From JAXGXQ01 sp040772685 (GTDB lineage Bacteria > Bacillota > Clostridia > Saccharofermentanales > UBA5734), in NCBI GenBank assembly GCA_040772685.1, contig JAXGXQ010000001.1, positions 248,001-312,000 on the forward strand: a stretch of DNA of 64,000 nucleotides, written 5' to 3'. Shown in pieces: positions 23,991 through 32,079 of the stretch (within the stretch, counting starts at the first letter, position 1; every line of letters begins with the position of its first letter). The notes under the pieces are model-generated. The model worked only from the letters and a program-made list of their open reading frames with translations. It was not told where the DNA came from and did not search any database. A program made the position numbers and the translations under genes.

Positions 23991-25868
23991 ATGGCCCGAG
24001 ATTTTTATATTGATAACCGCGACCACTCTGAAAATCCGGTTTTTCGCAGAATACTGATAATTGTTCTGACGCTGGTGCTGATCGCCAGCGTTGTCTTCGG
24101 CTTCTTGCTGTTGCGTGAACATAATGACGCTGACGAAGTGCTGCAAACCTTTGCCGCGGCCCTGGCTGACAACGACTATGACCAGGCGCTGCCGATCTAC
24201 CGCGATATGCAGGAAAAAGCCCTCAGCGGCGGTTTGTTTGGCCGCAACAAGGAGTTGTACAATAACGCCCGGATCAGCATGGAAGCGCTGATTGATGAAG
24301 TACTGGATGAGTTCGAAACCAGGCTGCGCGCCGGCGAGTCTTTATCGGCAGCGGACCTGAAGCTGGCTGAGGAGATGGGTGAAGTGACCGGCTTGCGGCT
24401 TACTGCCCTGGTGCGCTCGCTTTGCGTTGAGTATCTGGCAGGAGAAGTTGAGCTGCCGGTTGTTGAATCCGCTTTGAACCAACTGGCTGATTTAGAAAAT
24501 CTTAAAGCCACCATCGGTGGTCTGCCGGCTCAGTTGGAAAAACTAACTGAGTACCGTCCGGATTTTATCCAGGCAAGTGACGACTTAGCTGCAAACCGCT
24601 TTCTCGAAGCTGCTGCCGGCTTCCAGAAATTGGCTGAGTCTGAAGTAAGCGGCAGCATGGTGCGTCAGTTTTCCGCCCAAAAATTCGATGAGACCAAAAC
24701 AAAAATGTACGCTCCCTTATTGGCGGAAATTGACATCGCCATGGCTGGCAACCGTTATGTCACGGCAACAGCATCAATTGAACAATTGGCAGTTTATTTT
24801 CCGGAAGACGCCAAGTTGAAAGCTAAAAAACAGGAATGCCAGCAGAAGCTTCCGGGCAAGCTGGTGGAATTCACCGGTTCTGTTGAACACATAGTGATCC
24901 GCCCGCTCATTGTCAATCCGGCGGCGGCCTTTGACGGCGATAGCTATGCCCAGGCAGCCAATGATGCGATGCTGACGACATCGGAATTCAGCAATATTCT
25001 GACGGCGCTCCACGCTAAGGGCTATATCCTGATCGACGTTAATCTCCTGGCGGATGAAAATGGTAAACCTCAGGCTCTGCGCTTGCCAGAAGGGAAGCGT
25101 CCTCTTGTCCTGACAATAGAAGGTCTTAACTATTACGCCACCAGGCTGAAATCCGGCACCAGCGAAAATCTGGTGCTTGATGAGACTGGCGAAGTCAGCG
25201 CTGTTTATATAGATGCTACAGGGCAAAGAGTGACAGCACGCGAGGCTGAGGCGATCGGCCTGCTCGATACTTTCGTCAGTAAAAATCCTGATTTTTCCTT
25301 TGACGGCGCCAAAGGCACAATTTCCTTAACCGGCTATGAATGCGTTTTTGGTTACATAACTGACCGGGATCAGCTCGACGACCGTAATCAGGCTTTAGAG
25401 GCAGTCGGACTGGCACAGGTGAGTCCGGATGACTCGGAAATCGCTGCTAATCGGGAAGCTGTGAAAAAGATTATTCAGCGCCTGCGCGTAACTGGTTGGA
25501 ACTTTGCTTCGTCAACCTATGGCTTTATCAATGCCCGCGACCAGGACATGAGCCGTATCGTAGCCGATACAGAAAAATGGCTTGCTCAGGTTGGCAGCCT
25601 GACCGGCCCGGTTCGGGTAATTCATTATCCCAATGGTTCTTTTATCAATGGCTCCGACCTGCGGGCCCGCTACTTGATCGACCAGGGCTTTGTGATTTTC
25701 GGCGGCCTGGGCGCTACACCTTACCAATACGCCGGCGAAGGTTATCTTTACATTGATAAAACCATCGTCAACGGCTTCAGCCTGCGCAACAGCAAAACTT
25801 ACCAGCTGGAACGCTTTTTTGATAACCCGGCTGGCATACTGGACACTAAAGTCAGGCCGAAAAAGTAA
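23991..25868 (+). CDS. Membrane-anchored protein with inactive polysaccharide-deacetylase-like domain
   Basis: 625 residues, start ATG 23991. One membrane segment (about residues 22-42) is followed by an all-helical, TPR-like extracytoplasmic region to about 295 and a C-terminal domain that follows the layout of clostridial NodB-like polysaccharide deacetylases: HIVIRPLIVNP, a KGYILIDVNLL strand, RPLVLTIEGLNYY, SGTSENLVLDETGE and GWNFASSTYGFINAR. In active relatives the third of these is the DD motif and the last is HxxxH; here Asp-Asp is Glu-Gly and both histidines are Ser and Phe. The metal site is thus missing, so a binding or structural role in the cell wall is more likely than deacetylation. 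It may belong to the topoisomerase operon. Confidence 0.75.
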   Translation: MARDFYIDNRDHSENPVFRRILIIVLTLVLIASVVFGFLLLREHNDADEVLQTFAAALADNDYDQALPIYRDMQEKALSGGLFGRNKELYNNARISMEALIDEVLDEFETRLRAGESLSAADLKLAEEMGEVTGLRLTALVRSLCVEYLAGEVELPVVESALNQLADLENLKATIGGLPAQLEKLTEYRPDFIQASDDLAANRFLEAAAGFQKLAESEVSGSMVRQFSAQKFDETKTKMYAPLLAEIDIAMAGNRYVTATASIEQLAVYFPEDAKLKAKKQECQQKLPGKLVEFTGSVEHIVIRPLIVNPAAAFDGDSYAQAANDAMLTTSEFSNILTALHAKGYILIDVNLLADENGKPQALRLPEGKRPLVLTIEGLNYYATRLKSGTSENLVLDETGEVSAVYIDATGQRVTAREAEAIGLLDTFVSKNPDFSFDGAKGTISLTGYECVFGYITDRDQLDDRNQALEAVGLAQVSPDDSEIAANREAVKKIIQRLRVTGWNFASSTYGFINARDQDMSRIVADTEKWLAQVGSLTGPVRVIHYPNGSFINGSDLRARYLIDQGFVIFGGLGATPYQYAGEGYLYIDKTIVNGFSLRNSKTYQLERFFDNPAGILDTKVRPKK

Positions 25869-25910
25869 TGGACTTGCGCTATCAGAAGTAAATTAACTAA
25901 CAAAAATAAA

Positions 25911-25943
25911 AGGGGTCATTTCAGAACTACTGAAATGATCCCT
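25911..25943. terminator. Terminator hairpin between convergent genes
   Basis: A 14 bp stem (arms 25911-25924 and 25930-25943, core GGGTCATTTCAG / CTGAAATGATCC) with a five-base loop lies between the deacetylase-like gene and the convergent aspartokinase gene. The run on the minus-strand side of the hairpin (TTTTATTTTTG) is a better T tract than that on the plus side, so it mainly ends the aspartokinase transcript and may serve both. Confidence 0.8.
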
Positions 25944-25963
25944 AAATTTATTGGTTGACTTGC

Positions 25964-27319
25964 CTATCTTTGGAAAAATTCTTTATAAAGCTCTTTAACC
26001 GCGTAGTTGCAGTACTCTTCACGCACGCCGAACATAACGCTGATCTCCGAAGCTCCCTGGTTGATCAGCTCCAGGTTGACGCCGGCTTTACTCAAAGCGG
26101 TGGCTGCACGGGCGGCGACGCCAACAGTTCGGGCCATCGCTTCACCTACAATCATGACAATAGCCAGGTTCCGGCTGGTGCTGACGCGTTCGATCCCAAG
26201 CTCTTCCTGCAGACGCTTAACAACAATTCTTTCCTTTTCCGGCGGGAATGCATTAATGCGCATGACGATGGAAATAGAATCGATCCCGGAAGGCATGTGT
26301 TCAAAGGGAATGCACTCTTCAGCCAGAATCTGCAGAATTTTCACGGCAAAGCCGATTTCGCGATTCATTAAATACTTATAAATATTTAAGGTGCAGAAGC
26401 CTTTGGCGCCGGCAATACCAGTAACAATGCCATCAAAATTAACCCGGTTGCGCACAATCATGGTGCCGCGGGCCAGGGGATTGTTGGTATTGCGGATATT
26501 TACCGGGATGCTTTTGGTGTAGGCAGGGTAGAGTGCTTCTTCATGGAGCACAGTAAAGCCGGCATAGGCGAGCTCGCGCATCTCGTCGTAGGTAATTTCC
26601 GCGACAGGATGGGGGTTGCGTACTAAAGCAGGGTTAACAGAATAAACTGAATCAACGTCTGTCCAGTTTTCATATACAGTCGCGTTGAGTGCAGCTGCCA
26701 ATATTGAACCGGTTACGTCGGAGCCGCCGCGTGAGAAAGTGACAACGTCACCGTCGGCTGAGTAGCCGAAGAAACCAGGGAAAATCACAATTGAGGGAAT
26801 TTTCTGGATAGAATCAGCCAGCTTTTCGTAAGATTCCGGCAGCAGCTGGGCATTGCCGTATTCGTTTGTAAGCAGCATGCCGGCTTCACCAGGATTAAGA
26901 TACTGGGCATCACGGCCGATCTTAACAAAATATGCCGCGACCAGGCGGGCGCAGTTGTCTTCGCCGGCAGCCTTAAGAGCGTCAAGATATTTGAGCGAAT
27001 TTTGGCAATCCTGATCCATCAGCGATTCAATATTTTCCGTTATGGCTGGCATGACGTCTGCTGCGATTCCCAGTTCCTGAGCGATACTTTCGAACCGGTT
27101 AAGGACAGCCTGTTTTTCCACTTCGCCGTCATAGCCGCTGATGCGGGCATTGGCTAAAGCTATCAACAGGTCCGTTACCTTTATGTCTTCACGTGTTCGT
27201 TTACCCGGCGCCGAAACAACCATTACCCGCCGGTCCGGGTCGCTGAGCATAATATCGCAGACCTTGCGGATCTGTTCCGCATTGGCCAGGGAAGAACCAC
27301 CAAATTTGCATACTTTCAT
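25964..27319 (-). CDS. lysC: Aspartate kinase
   Basis: 451 residues. It phosphorylates aspartate, the first step to lysine, threonine, methionine and diaminopimelate. The start is taken as ATG 27319 (MKVCKFGGSS) preceded by GGGAGTTG; an in-frame ATG five codons upstream and a longer extension are less likely. The kinase domain shows KFGGSSLANAEQ at the N-terminus and FSRGGSDVTGS in the middle, followed by two ACT domains (about 310-450) that usually bind the inhibitory amino acid. It is a monofunctional enzyme. It stands alone on the minus strand between two plus-strand blocks. No lysine riboswitch fits in the 170 bp upstream. Confidence 0.93.
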   Translation of the reverse strand: MKVCKFGGSSLANAEQIRKVCDIMLSDPDRRVMVVSAPGKRTREDIKVTDLLIALANARISGYDGEVEKQAVLNRFESIAQELGIAADVMPAITENIESLMDQDCQNSLKYLDALKAAGEDNCARLVAAYFVKIGRDAQYLNPGEAGMLLTNEYGNAQLLPESYEKLADSIQKIPSIVIFPGFFGYSADGDVVTFSRGGSDVTGSILAAALNATVYENWTDVDSVYSVNPALVRNPHPVAEITYDEMRELAYAGFTVLHEEALYPAYTKSIPVNIRNTNNPLARGTMIVRNRVNFDGIVTGIAGAKGFCTLNIYKYLMNREIGFAVKILQILAEECIPFEHMPSGIDSISIVMRINAFPPEKERIVVKRLQEELGIERVSTSRNLAIVMIVGEAMARTVGVAARAATALSKAGVNLELINQGASEISVMFGVREEYCNYAVKELYKEFFQR

Positions 27320-27517
27320 ATTTTCAACTCCCATTTCTAAAAACACGCTAATTATAGACAACCTGGGTTGTGATTTCAATTACATGCCGTCAGCTCCAGC
27401 CAATAAAAGCGGTGATAATCTGATTATGATGCTGGCATTTGCTTTAAATATCAGCAATTAATTGATAAGCTGGATGTAAATATTGATTTGAATGAAAAAA
27501 GTGAGGACATTGCCAAT

Positions 27518-28021
27518 ATGCGCCTGACTCAATGGCTAAGGCCAGACAGCGCCGTTAAAGATGCCAGCCGGATTGATTTCGCAGCATTGCGGGCGCAGGG
27601 GTTTAACCTGGTATTGCTCGACCTCGACAATACTCTTTCCGTTCATGGCAGCCATCTACCGGACGAATTTGCCCGGCAGGTGATCGGGAAAATCCGCCAG
27701 GCAGATATGGAACCCATGCTTGCATCCAACGCATTGCGGAAGCGGGCTGAATCTTTTGCTGCCGAGTTAGGCATTTCCTTTGTGCCGGGCACCGGTAAAC
27801 CGTTTCCGTTTAAAATCCGCAAAGCCATCAAGGCTGCTGGTTTTAACCTGGAAGAAACAGTACTGGTTGGCGACCAGATATTCACCGATGTACTGGCGGC
27901 GCGCCTGGTGCCGGTCTACGCCATACTGGTAAAGCCGCGTTTCGAAAGCGAAGCCTGGAATGTCAAGATCAAGCGCTCGCTCGAAAAACCGTTTCTGCGA
28001 AATATTAAGTATACAGAGTAA
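27518..28021 (+). CDS. yqeG: YqeG family HAD-IIIA phosphatase
   Basis: 167 residues from ATG 27518, with GAGGA ten bases upstream; a TTG ten codons earlier is in frame but overlaps no ribosome site. The HAD signature DLDNTL (near residue 37) supplies the nucleophile and acid/base aspartates, a Ser/Asn-containing motif II (MLASNALRKR) follows, and VGDQIFTDVLAA carries the last acidic motif. YqeG-type proteins are conserved in Firmicutes as predicted HAD phosphatases, related to phosphatidylglycerophosphate phosphatases; the substrate here is not known. In many Firmicutes yqeG stands beside genes for shikimate or ribosome-linked functions; here it precedes efp with 173 bp between them. Confidence 0.88.
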   Translation: MRLTQWLRPDSAVKDASRIDFAALRAQGFNLVLLDLDNTLSVHGSHLPDEFARQVIGKIRQADMEPMLASNALRKRAESFAAELGISFVPGTGKPFPFKIRKAIKAAGFNLEETVLVGDQIFTDVLAARLVPVYAILVKPRFESEAWNVKIKRSLEKPFLRNIKYTE

Positions 28022-28114
28022 CATTAGGTTAGTACGGCCGGATTAGTATCCTGTCAGTCCGGCAGAACAGTTCCTGAACGATCGTTGTCTTACCCTGCTG
28101 CTCAACTCGCCTAC

Positions 28115-28143
28115 TTGCAGGGCCTGCCCTGATCGTCTAAAAT
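28115..28143 (+). promoter_or_regulatory. Probable promoter of efp and the long housekeeping operon
   Basis: TTGCAG (28115-28120), 17 bp, TAAAAT (28138-28143). It lies about 50 bp before the efp start, in the only gap longer than 150 bp between yqeG and the genes from efp to recN. The match to sigma-A consensus is moderate; no experimental support. Confidence 0.45.
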
Positions 28144-28194
28144 AAACCGATGAAAATTCATATGATAGAGGCATAAGCCGACGGAGGTATAGTT

Positions 28195-28752
28195 ATGATC
28201 AGTGCAGGTGAATTCCGCAACGGAGTTACCTTTGAAATGGATGGCGTTGTTTACCAGGTTATCGAATTTCAGCATGTTAAACCCGGTAAGGGATCCGCGT
28301 TCGTTCGCACAAAATACCGCAATGTAAAAACAGGCGGTGTTGTGGAACGTAGCTTCAACCCCAACGAAAAATTCGAGCGCGCCCAGTTGGACCGCCGGGA
28401 TATGACATATCTCTATAATGACGGCGATCTTTACTATTTTATGGATACCGAAAATTACGAGCAGATTCCTTTCGCCGCTTCGGCGCTGGGTGATGCCCTT
28501 CAGTTCCTTAAGGAAAACATGATCTGCAAAGTGCTTTCTTATAAAGGTGAAGTTTTTGGAATCGAGCCGCCGATTTTTGTTGAACTCGAAATCACCCAGA
28601 CTGAACCGGGTGTCAAAGGCGACACTGCTCAAAACGCCACCAAAACCGCTGTGGTTGAAACCGGCGCTACCATCAAAGTGCCGCTGTTTGTCAATGAAGG
28701 TGACGTAGTCCGCATTGACACCCGCACCGGTGAATACATGGAGCGTGCCTGA
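28195..28752 (+). CDS. efp: Elongation factor P
   Basis: 185 residues, start ATG 28195 with CGGAGG. EF-P binds between the P and E sites of the ribosome and relieves stalling at proline runs. The KOW-like N-terminal domain carries PGKGSAF with Lys32 at the loop tip, the residue that is modified in other bacteria; two OB domains follow and the C-terminus has the conserved RIDTRTGEYMERA. The gene heads the transcript that continues with the Asp23 group. No modifying enzyme gene (epmA or the 5-aminopentanol pathway) is recognised in the window. Confidence 0.97.
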   Translation: MISAGEFRNGVTFEMDGVVYQVIEFQHVKPGKGSAFVRTKYRNVKTGGVVERSFNPNEKFERAQLDRRDMTYLYNDGDLYYFMDTENYEQIPFAASALGDALQFLKENMICKVLSYKGEVFGIEPPIFVELEITQTEPGVKGDTAQNATKTAVVETGATIKVPLFVNEGDVVRIDTRTGEYMERA

Positions 28753-28779
28753 GCTTCAGGCCTGAAGGAAATATGATTA

Positions 28780-29160
28780 ATGGCTGATTCTGGTGATCGT
28801 TTTTCGCTGAAAGGCGAGCGGGCCATGTCCCATGGCTTCGTGGCCCAATACGCCGCGGAAGCCGCCTTGCAGACTCCAGGAGTCGCTGCGCTCGACAGCA
28901 GCAGCGTCATAACCTTCAAAGAAGCGATGGGTGTCGTGCATGAAGGTAAGGGTGTGAAGGTCATTTTCCATAAGGAAAACGAAGAGATGGTCACCATTAC
29001 AGTTTTTCCGGTAATATTTTTCGGCAACATCATCCCCGAGGTCGCCTGGGCGATCCAGGAACGGGTAAAGGCTGATGTTGAAAAATATACCGACCTGATC
29101 GTTGACGCTGTCCATGTTCATGTAAAAGGTGTTACAACACGGGAGGAGGTTGCCCAATGA
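28780..29160 (+). CDS. Asp23/Gls24 family envelope stress protein
   Basis: 126 residues, start ATG 28780 with GAAGGAA. It is a single Asp23/Gls24 domain (PF03780): a VAQYAAEAALQTPGVAAL start, a hydrophobic VTITVFPVIFFGNIIPEVAWAIQERV core, and a C-terminal VDAVHVHVKGV strand. In Staphylococcus aureus Asp23 coats the membrane through its anchor AmaP; the next gene encodes an AmaP-like anchor and overlaps this one by 4 bp (ATGA). The placement between efp and nusB is a recurrent clostridial arrangement. Confidence 0.9.
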   Translation: MADSGDRFSLKGERAMSHGFVAQYAAEAALQTPGVAALDSSSVITFKEAMGVVHEGKGVKVIFHKENEEMVTITVFPVIFFGNIIPEVAWAIQERVKADVEKYTDLIVDAVHVHVKGVTTREEVAQ

Positions 29161-29708
29161 GCCGCACCGCTCGGACTATGCTGATCCTGTTTTCTTTCCT
29201 GAGCGCGACTGTCGCGCTTGTTGTCCTGGCCATGATCCTCAATGCTGATGTGCTTGGCGGAGTTATTATCCTGTTCAACCTGATGGCAGAGCGCACTTCA
29301 ACCCGCACTATCGCATTACTGCTGGTCAGCGCTGTGTTTATCACAGCTATTCTGACTCTAAGCTACGGTGTAATGAGCGGGCGTCTGCGCAAAACCCGTG
29401 TGCGCAGCAACGATATCGGCTCCATCGATATCGGTGTAGACGCGCTTGAATCGATTGCTTTGAACGCTGCCAAGCTGGCGCAGGGCGGCATCAAATCTGC
29501 TAAAGCCCGTGTATCCTCGGCCCGCGGTGATAAAATCAATGTGGTCATAATCGCTGTTTTGTATTCTGACGTGGAAGTACCAGCCATGATGACCAAAGTG
29601 CAGGAACGCGTTAAAAAGGACATAGAACGTTACACCGGCATTCCGGTTGGGCAGGTAATTGTGAGGGTCAGCCGCGTGGAACAGATCGCGGCCCGCGTGG
29701 AGCGCTGA
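29157..29708 (+). CDS. amaP: AmaP-like membrane anchor of Asp23 (alkaline shock response anchor)
   Basis: 183 residues. Two membrane segments (about 8-28 and 50-70) form a hairpin followed by a degenerate Asp23-type domain, a layout seen in AmaP, which tethers Asp23 to the membrane in staphylococci. The start ATG overlaps the stop of the Asp23 gene (ATGA). The C-terminal part ends in MTKVQERVKKDIERYTGIPVG, matching the homologous helix in the upstream protein. Function is assigned by family and neighbourhood. Confidence 0.82.
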   Translation: MSRTARTMLILFSFLSATVALVVLAMILNADVLGGVIILFNLMAERTSTRTIALLLVSAVFITAILTLSYGVMSGRLRKTRVRSNDIGSIDIGVDALESIALNAAKLAQGGIKSAKARVSSARGDKINVVIIAVLYSDVEVPAMMTKVQERVKKDIERYTGIPVGQVIVRVSRVEQIAARVER

Positions 29709-29709
29709 A

Positions 29710-29946
29710 ATGAAAATCATGTGGTCCAGAATCAGCGAAAACTTCAAAGGACGTCACCCTGGTTTGGTTGGCGCTCTGATTGGCTTGTCGCTGGCTTTGC
29801 TGCTGGTAATTTTCGGCTTCTTCAAAACATTGTTTATCCTGCTGCTTACTTTTGCCGGTTATTTTATCGGCGTACGCTATTTTGCCAATAAAGACGATTT
29901 TCGCGATCTTCTGGACAAAATTCTACCGCCGGGTATGTTCCGGTAA
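29710..29946 (+). CDS. DUF2273 small membrane protein
   Basis: 78 residues, starting 2 bp after amaP. Two adjacent membrane segments (about 18-55) with GALIGLSLALLLVIFGFFKT and a short acidic C-terminal tail match DUF2273, a small protein that nearly always accompanies Asp23 and AmaP. Its role is not known; it is probably a third component of the membrane-bound Asp23 assembly. Confidence 0.85.
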   Translation: MKIMWSRISENFKGRHPGLVGALIGLSLALLLVIFGFFKTLFILLLTFAGYFIGVRYFANKDDFRDLLDKILPPGMFR

Positions 29947-29958
29947 AGGAGACCTTAT

Positions 29959-30414
29959 ATGAGCCGACGGGATGCCCGCGAAGCGGCATTCAAGCTGCTT
30001 TATCAGATTGAAATTCAGAAGCATGATGAAGAAAGTCAGTTTGACGTTTTTGTTGATATCCGTGAAATTCGTCAGGATGAAGTGCCTTATCTTAAACTTT
30101 TGTTTGATGGCGTGCGCACACACATTGCGGAACTGGACCAAACCTTCACACCATATTTGAAACGCTGGACCAAGGACAGGCTGCCCAAGGTGGACTTGAC
30201 TATCCTGCGCCTGGCGGTTTACGAAATCTGCTATGTTGCTGATGTGCCCGACAATGTCGCCATTTCGGAAGCTGTTTTGCTGGCACGGAAATACAGCAGT
30301 GAGGAATCGCGTTCCTATATTAATGCGGTTTTGGGCCGGCTGAATACCGAGTTGCAACAGAAGGGGAAAGAACAGGAAGTAGAAAAAGAAGGCAGTATTG
30401 ATGAGCAGAACTGA
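29959..30414 (+). CDS. nusB: Transcription antitermination factor NusB
   Basis: 151 residues, start ATG 29959 with AAAGGAGA. The all-helical NusB domain begins with SRRDAREAAFKLLYQIEIQ and ends with ISEAVLLARKYSSEESRSYINAVLG, the conserved C-terminal helix. NusB with NusE binds boxA in rRNA leaders. The C-terminus has a charged extension of about 17 residues. Its last 14 bp overlap xseA. The order nusB-xseA-xseB-ispA-dxs is widespread in Firmicutes. Confidence 0.95.
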   Translation: MSRRDAREAAFKLLYQIEIQKHDEESQFDVFVDIREIRQDEVPYLKLLFDGVRTHIAELDQTFTPYLKRWTKDRLPKVDLTILRLAVYEICYVADVPDNVAISEAVLLARKYSSEESRSYINAVLGRLNTELQQKGKEQEVEKEGSIDEQN

Positions 30415-31624
30415 AGCTTTTACTGTTTCTCAACTGAATAAGTATGTCTACAGCTTGCTGGACAGCGACCCTGTGCTTGGCTCGGTGCGCGTGACCGGTG
30501 AGATTTCCGGTTTTAAAAAGTACGCCTCGGGGCATCTTTATTTCAGTCTTAAGGATGAGGACGCTTCTGTCAGCTGCATTATGTATCGCAGCAATGCAGC
30601 GCGTTTGCGTTTTAAGCCGGTTGACGGCACTAAAGTGGATGTTCGTGCCCGGGCCTCGCTTTATGAACGTGACGGAAAATTCCAACTGATTGTCAACGAA
30701 ATGAATGCTGCCGGCGTCGGCGACTTGTTCCTTGCCTTCGAACAACTTAAACAACGCTTGAATGCTGAGGGCTTGTTTGCGGCAGAACGTAAGCGGCCGC
30801 TGCCGTATCTGCCGAAGCGGATCGGAGTTGTAACCTCCCCCTCCGGCGCGGTTATTCAGGATATTATCCATGTTCTCAGCAGACGCTTTCCGAATTTTTC
30901 TTTGCAGCTGGTGCCCGTGCCTGTGCAGGGTGAAGGCGCTGCCGCCAAAATTGCAGCGGCTATCCGCCTGCTCGACCAGCGCCGGGAAGTTGATGTGATT
31001 ATTGTCGGTCGGGGCGGCGGTTCAATTGAGGATCTCTGGGCTTTCAATGAAGAGGCTGTGGCAAGAGCAATCGCCGCCGCCAGTATTCCGATAATTTCTG
31101 CCGTAGGCCATGAAACGGATTTTACGATCTGCGATTTTGTGGCCGATAAACGCGCGCCGACGCCCTCTGCTGCAGCCGAACTGGTTATGCCGGTCCGGGA
31201 TGAGCTGGAGGATTCCCTTTGCCGGCAGCGTAACCGCCTGGTGCATGCCTTGCGCAACCGTTGCAGCCTGGCAGGGGAGCGGTTAGCACGACTTACCGGC
31301 AACAGGATATTCCGTGAGCCGTATCTGCTTGTCGAAAAAAGACAGGCTGATCTTGACCGGATCCGGGAGCGCCAGCAAAACGCCGCTCAGCGCCGCCACG
31401 CGGACGCCTGCGGCCGCTTGAATTATCTGGCAGGTAAACTCGATTCACTAAGCCCGCTCAAAGTGCTTGCTCGTGGCTATGGGCTGGTGACAGAGCCGGC
31501 TACCGGGCGGCCGCTGACGTCAGTCAGCCTGATTAAACCGAGTGAACTGATTAACGTTTCGCTTGTGGACGGCGACCTTGCCTGCACGGTCAACTCAACG
31601 ACATTAAGGAGCAAAGAAGTATGA
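30401..31624 (+). CDS. xseA: Exodeoxyribonuclease VII large subunit
   Basis: 407 residues, start ATG 30401 inside the end of nusB; the in-frame TTG just before it is not needed. The N-terminal OB domain (VRVTGEISGFKKYASGHLY) binds single-stranded DNA; the catalytic region begins with PLPYLPKRIGVVTSPSGAVIQDI and includes IIVGRGGGSIEDLWAFNEE, the best-conserved stretch of XseA, followed by AVGHETDFTI and DKRAPTPSAAAEL. With XseB it digests single-stranded DNA from both ends. The final four bases overlap xseB (ATGA). Confidence 0.96.
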   Translation: MSRTEAFTVSQLNKYVYSLLDSDPVLGSVRVTGEISGFKKYASGHLYFSLKDEDASVSCIMYRSNAARLRFKPVDGTKVDVRARASLYERDGKFQLIVNEMNAAGVGDLFLAFEQLKQRLNAEGLFAAERKRPLPYLPKRIGVVTSPSGAVIQDIIHVLSRRFPNFSLQLVPVPVQGEGAAAKIAAAIRLLDQRREVDVIIVGRGGGSIEDLWAFNEEAVARAIAAASIPIISAVGHETDFTICDFVADKRAPTPSAAAELVMPVRDELEDSLCRQRNRLVHALRNRCSLAGERLARLTGNRIFREPYLLVEKRQADLDRIRERQQNAAQRRHADACGRLNYLAGKLDSLSPLKVLARGYGLVTEPATGRPLTSVSLIKPSELINVSLVDGDLACTVNSTTLRSKEV

Positions 31625-32079
31625 AAGATAATCACGAACCTACACCGCTGGAATCGCTGTTTCAGGAAAGTTTTCCCGATTCAGCCGGGGCTGTAGATGC
31701 TTTTGCGACCGAGCCTGAAACCGAGCTTGAAGTCGAGCTTGAAACCGAGCTTGATTCCGAGCCTGAAGCCGAGCTTGAAGTCGAGATTGAGAGTGCTGAA
31801 GAAACCGAAACTTCAATAGAAGCAGCCGAAGAAGAAAACGATACTGCGCCTGAATTATCCTATGAAGAACTGGTTCGTGAGCTCGAAAAGATTGTGCGCA
31901 GTCTTGAATCGGGCGACATCACACTCGATCAGTCGATGGCCTTATTTGCCCGCGGCATCGAGCTTTCGCGGCAATGTCAGAACCAACTGGACGCGATCGA
32001 AAAGAAAATTACGATTTTAATTGAAGGCCCGGACGGGCGGCTCGCTGAGCAACCTTTCGCGGTTAATAACGATGAATAA
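31621..32079 (+). CDS. xseB: Exodeoxyribonuclease VII small subunit with acidic N-terminal extension
   Basis: 152 residues, about twice the usual 70-85. The XseB domain is the C-terminal half (from about residue 79: LSYEELVRELEKIVRSLESG ... LDQSMALFARGIELSRQCQ). The N-terminal half is very acidic and includes a run of four-residue repeats, ETELEVELETELDSEPEAEL, encoded by seven copies of a 12 bp unit. Glu and Asp dominate, and no positive residues occur between about residue 5 and 82. The small subunit coats the long helix of XseA; the extension is not needed for that and its role is unknown. It overlaps xseA by 4 bp and ispA by 8 bp. Confidence 0.92.
   Translation: MKDNHEPTPLESLFQESFPDSAGAVDAFATEPETELEVELETELDSEPEAELEVEIESAEETETSIEAAEEENDTAPELSYEELVRELEKIVRSLESGDITLDQSMALFARGIELSRQCQNQLDAIEKKITILIEGPDGRLAEQPFAVNNDE
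31711..31794 (+). repeat. 12 bp tandem repeat inside xseB
   Basis: Seven consecutive 12 bp units of the pattern GAGCYTGAWNNC (the last one diverged), in frame, coding for E-(L/P)-(E/D)-x. The array gives the acidic stretch in XseB and could change length by slippage without breaking the frame, because the unit is a multiple of three. Confidence 0.85.

Noticed and set aside
31711..31794. Short tandem repeats as a CRISPR array
   Set aside because: Units are 12 bp, directly adjacent, in frame and coding; there are no spacers.
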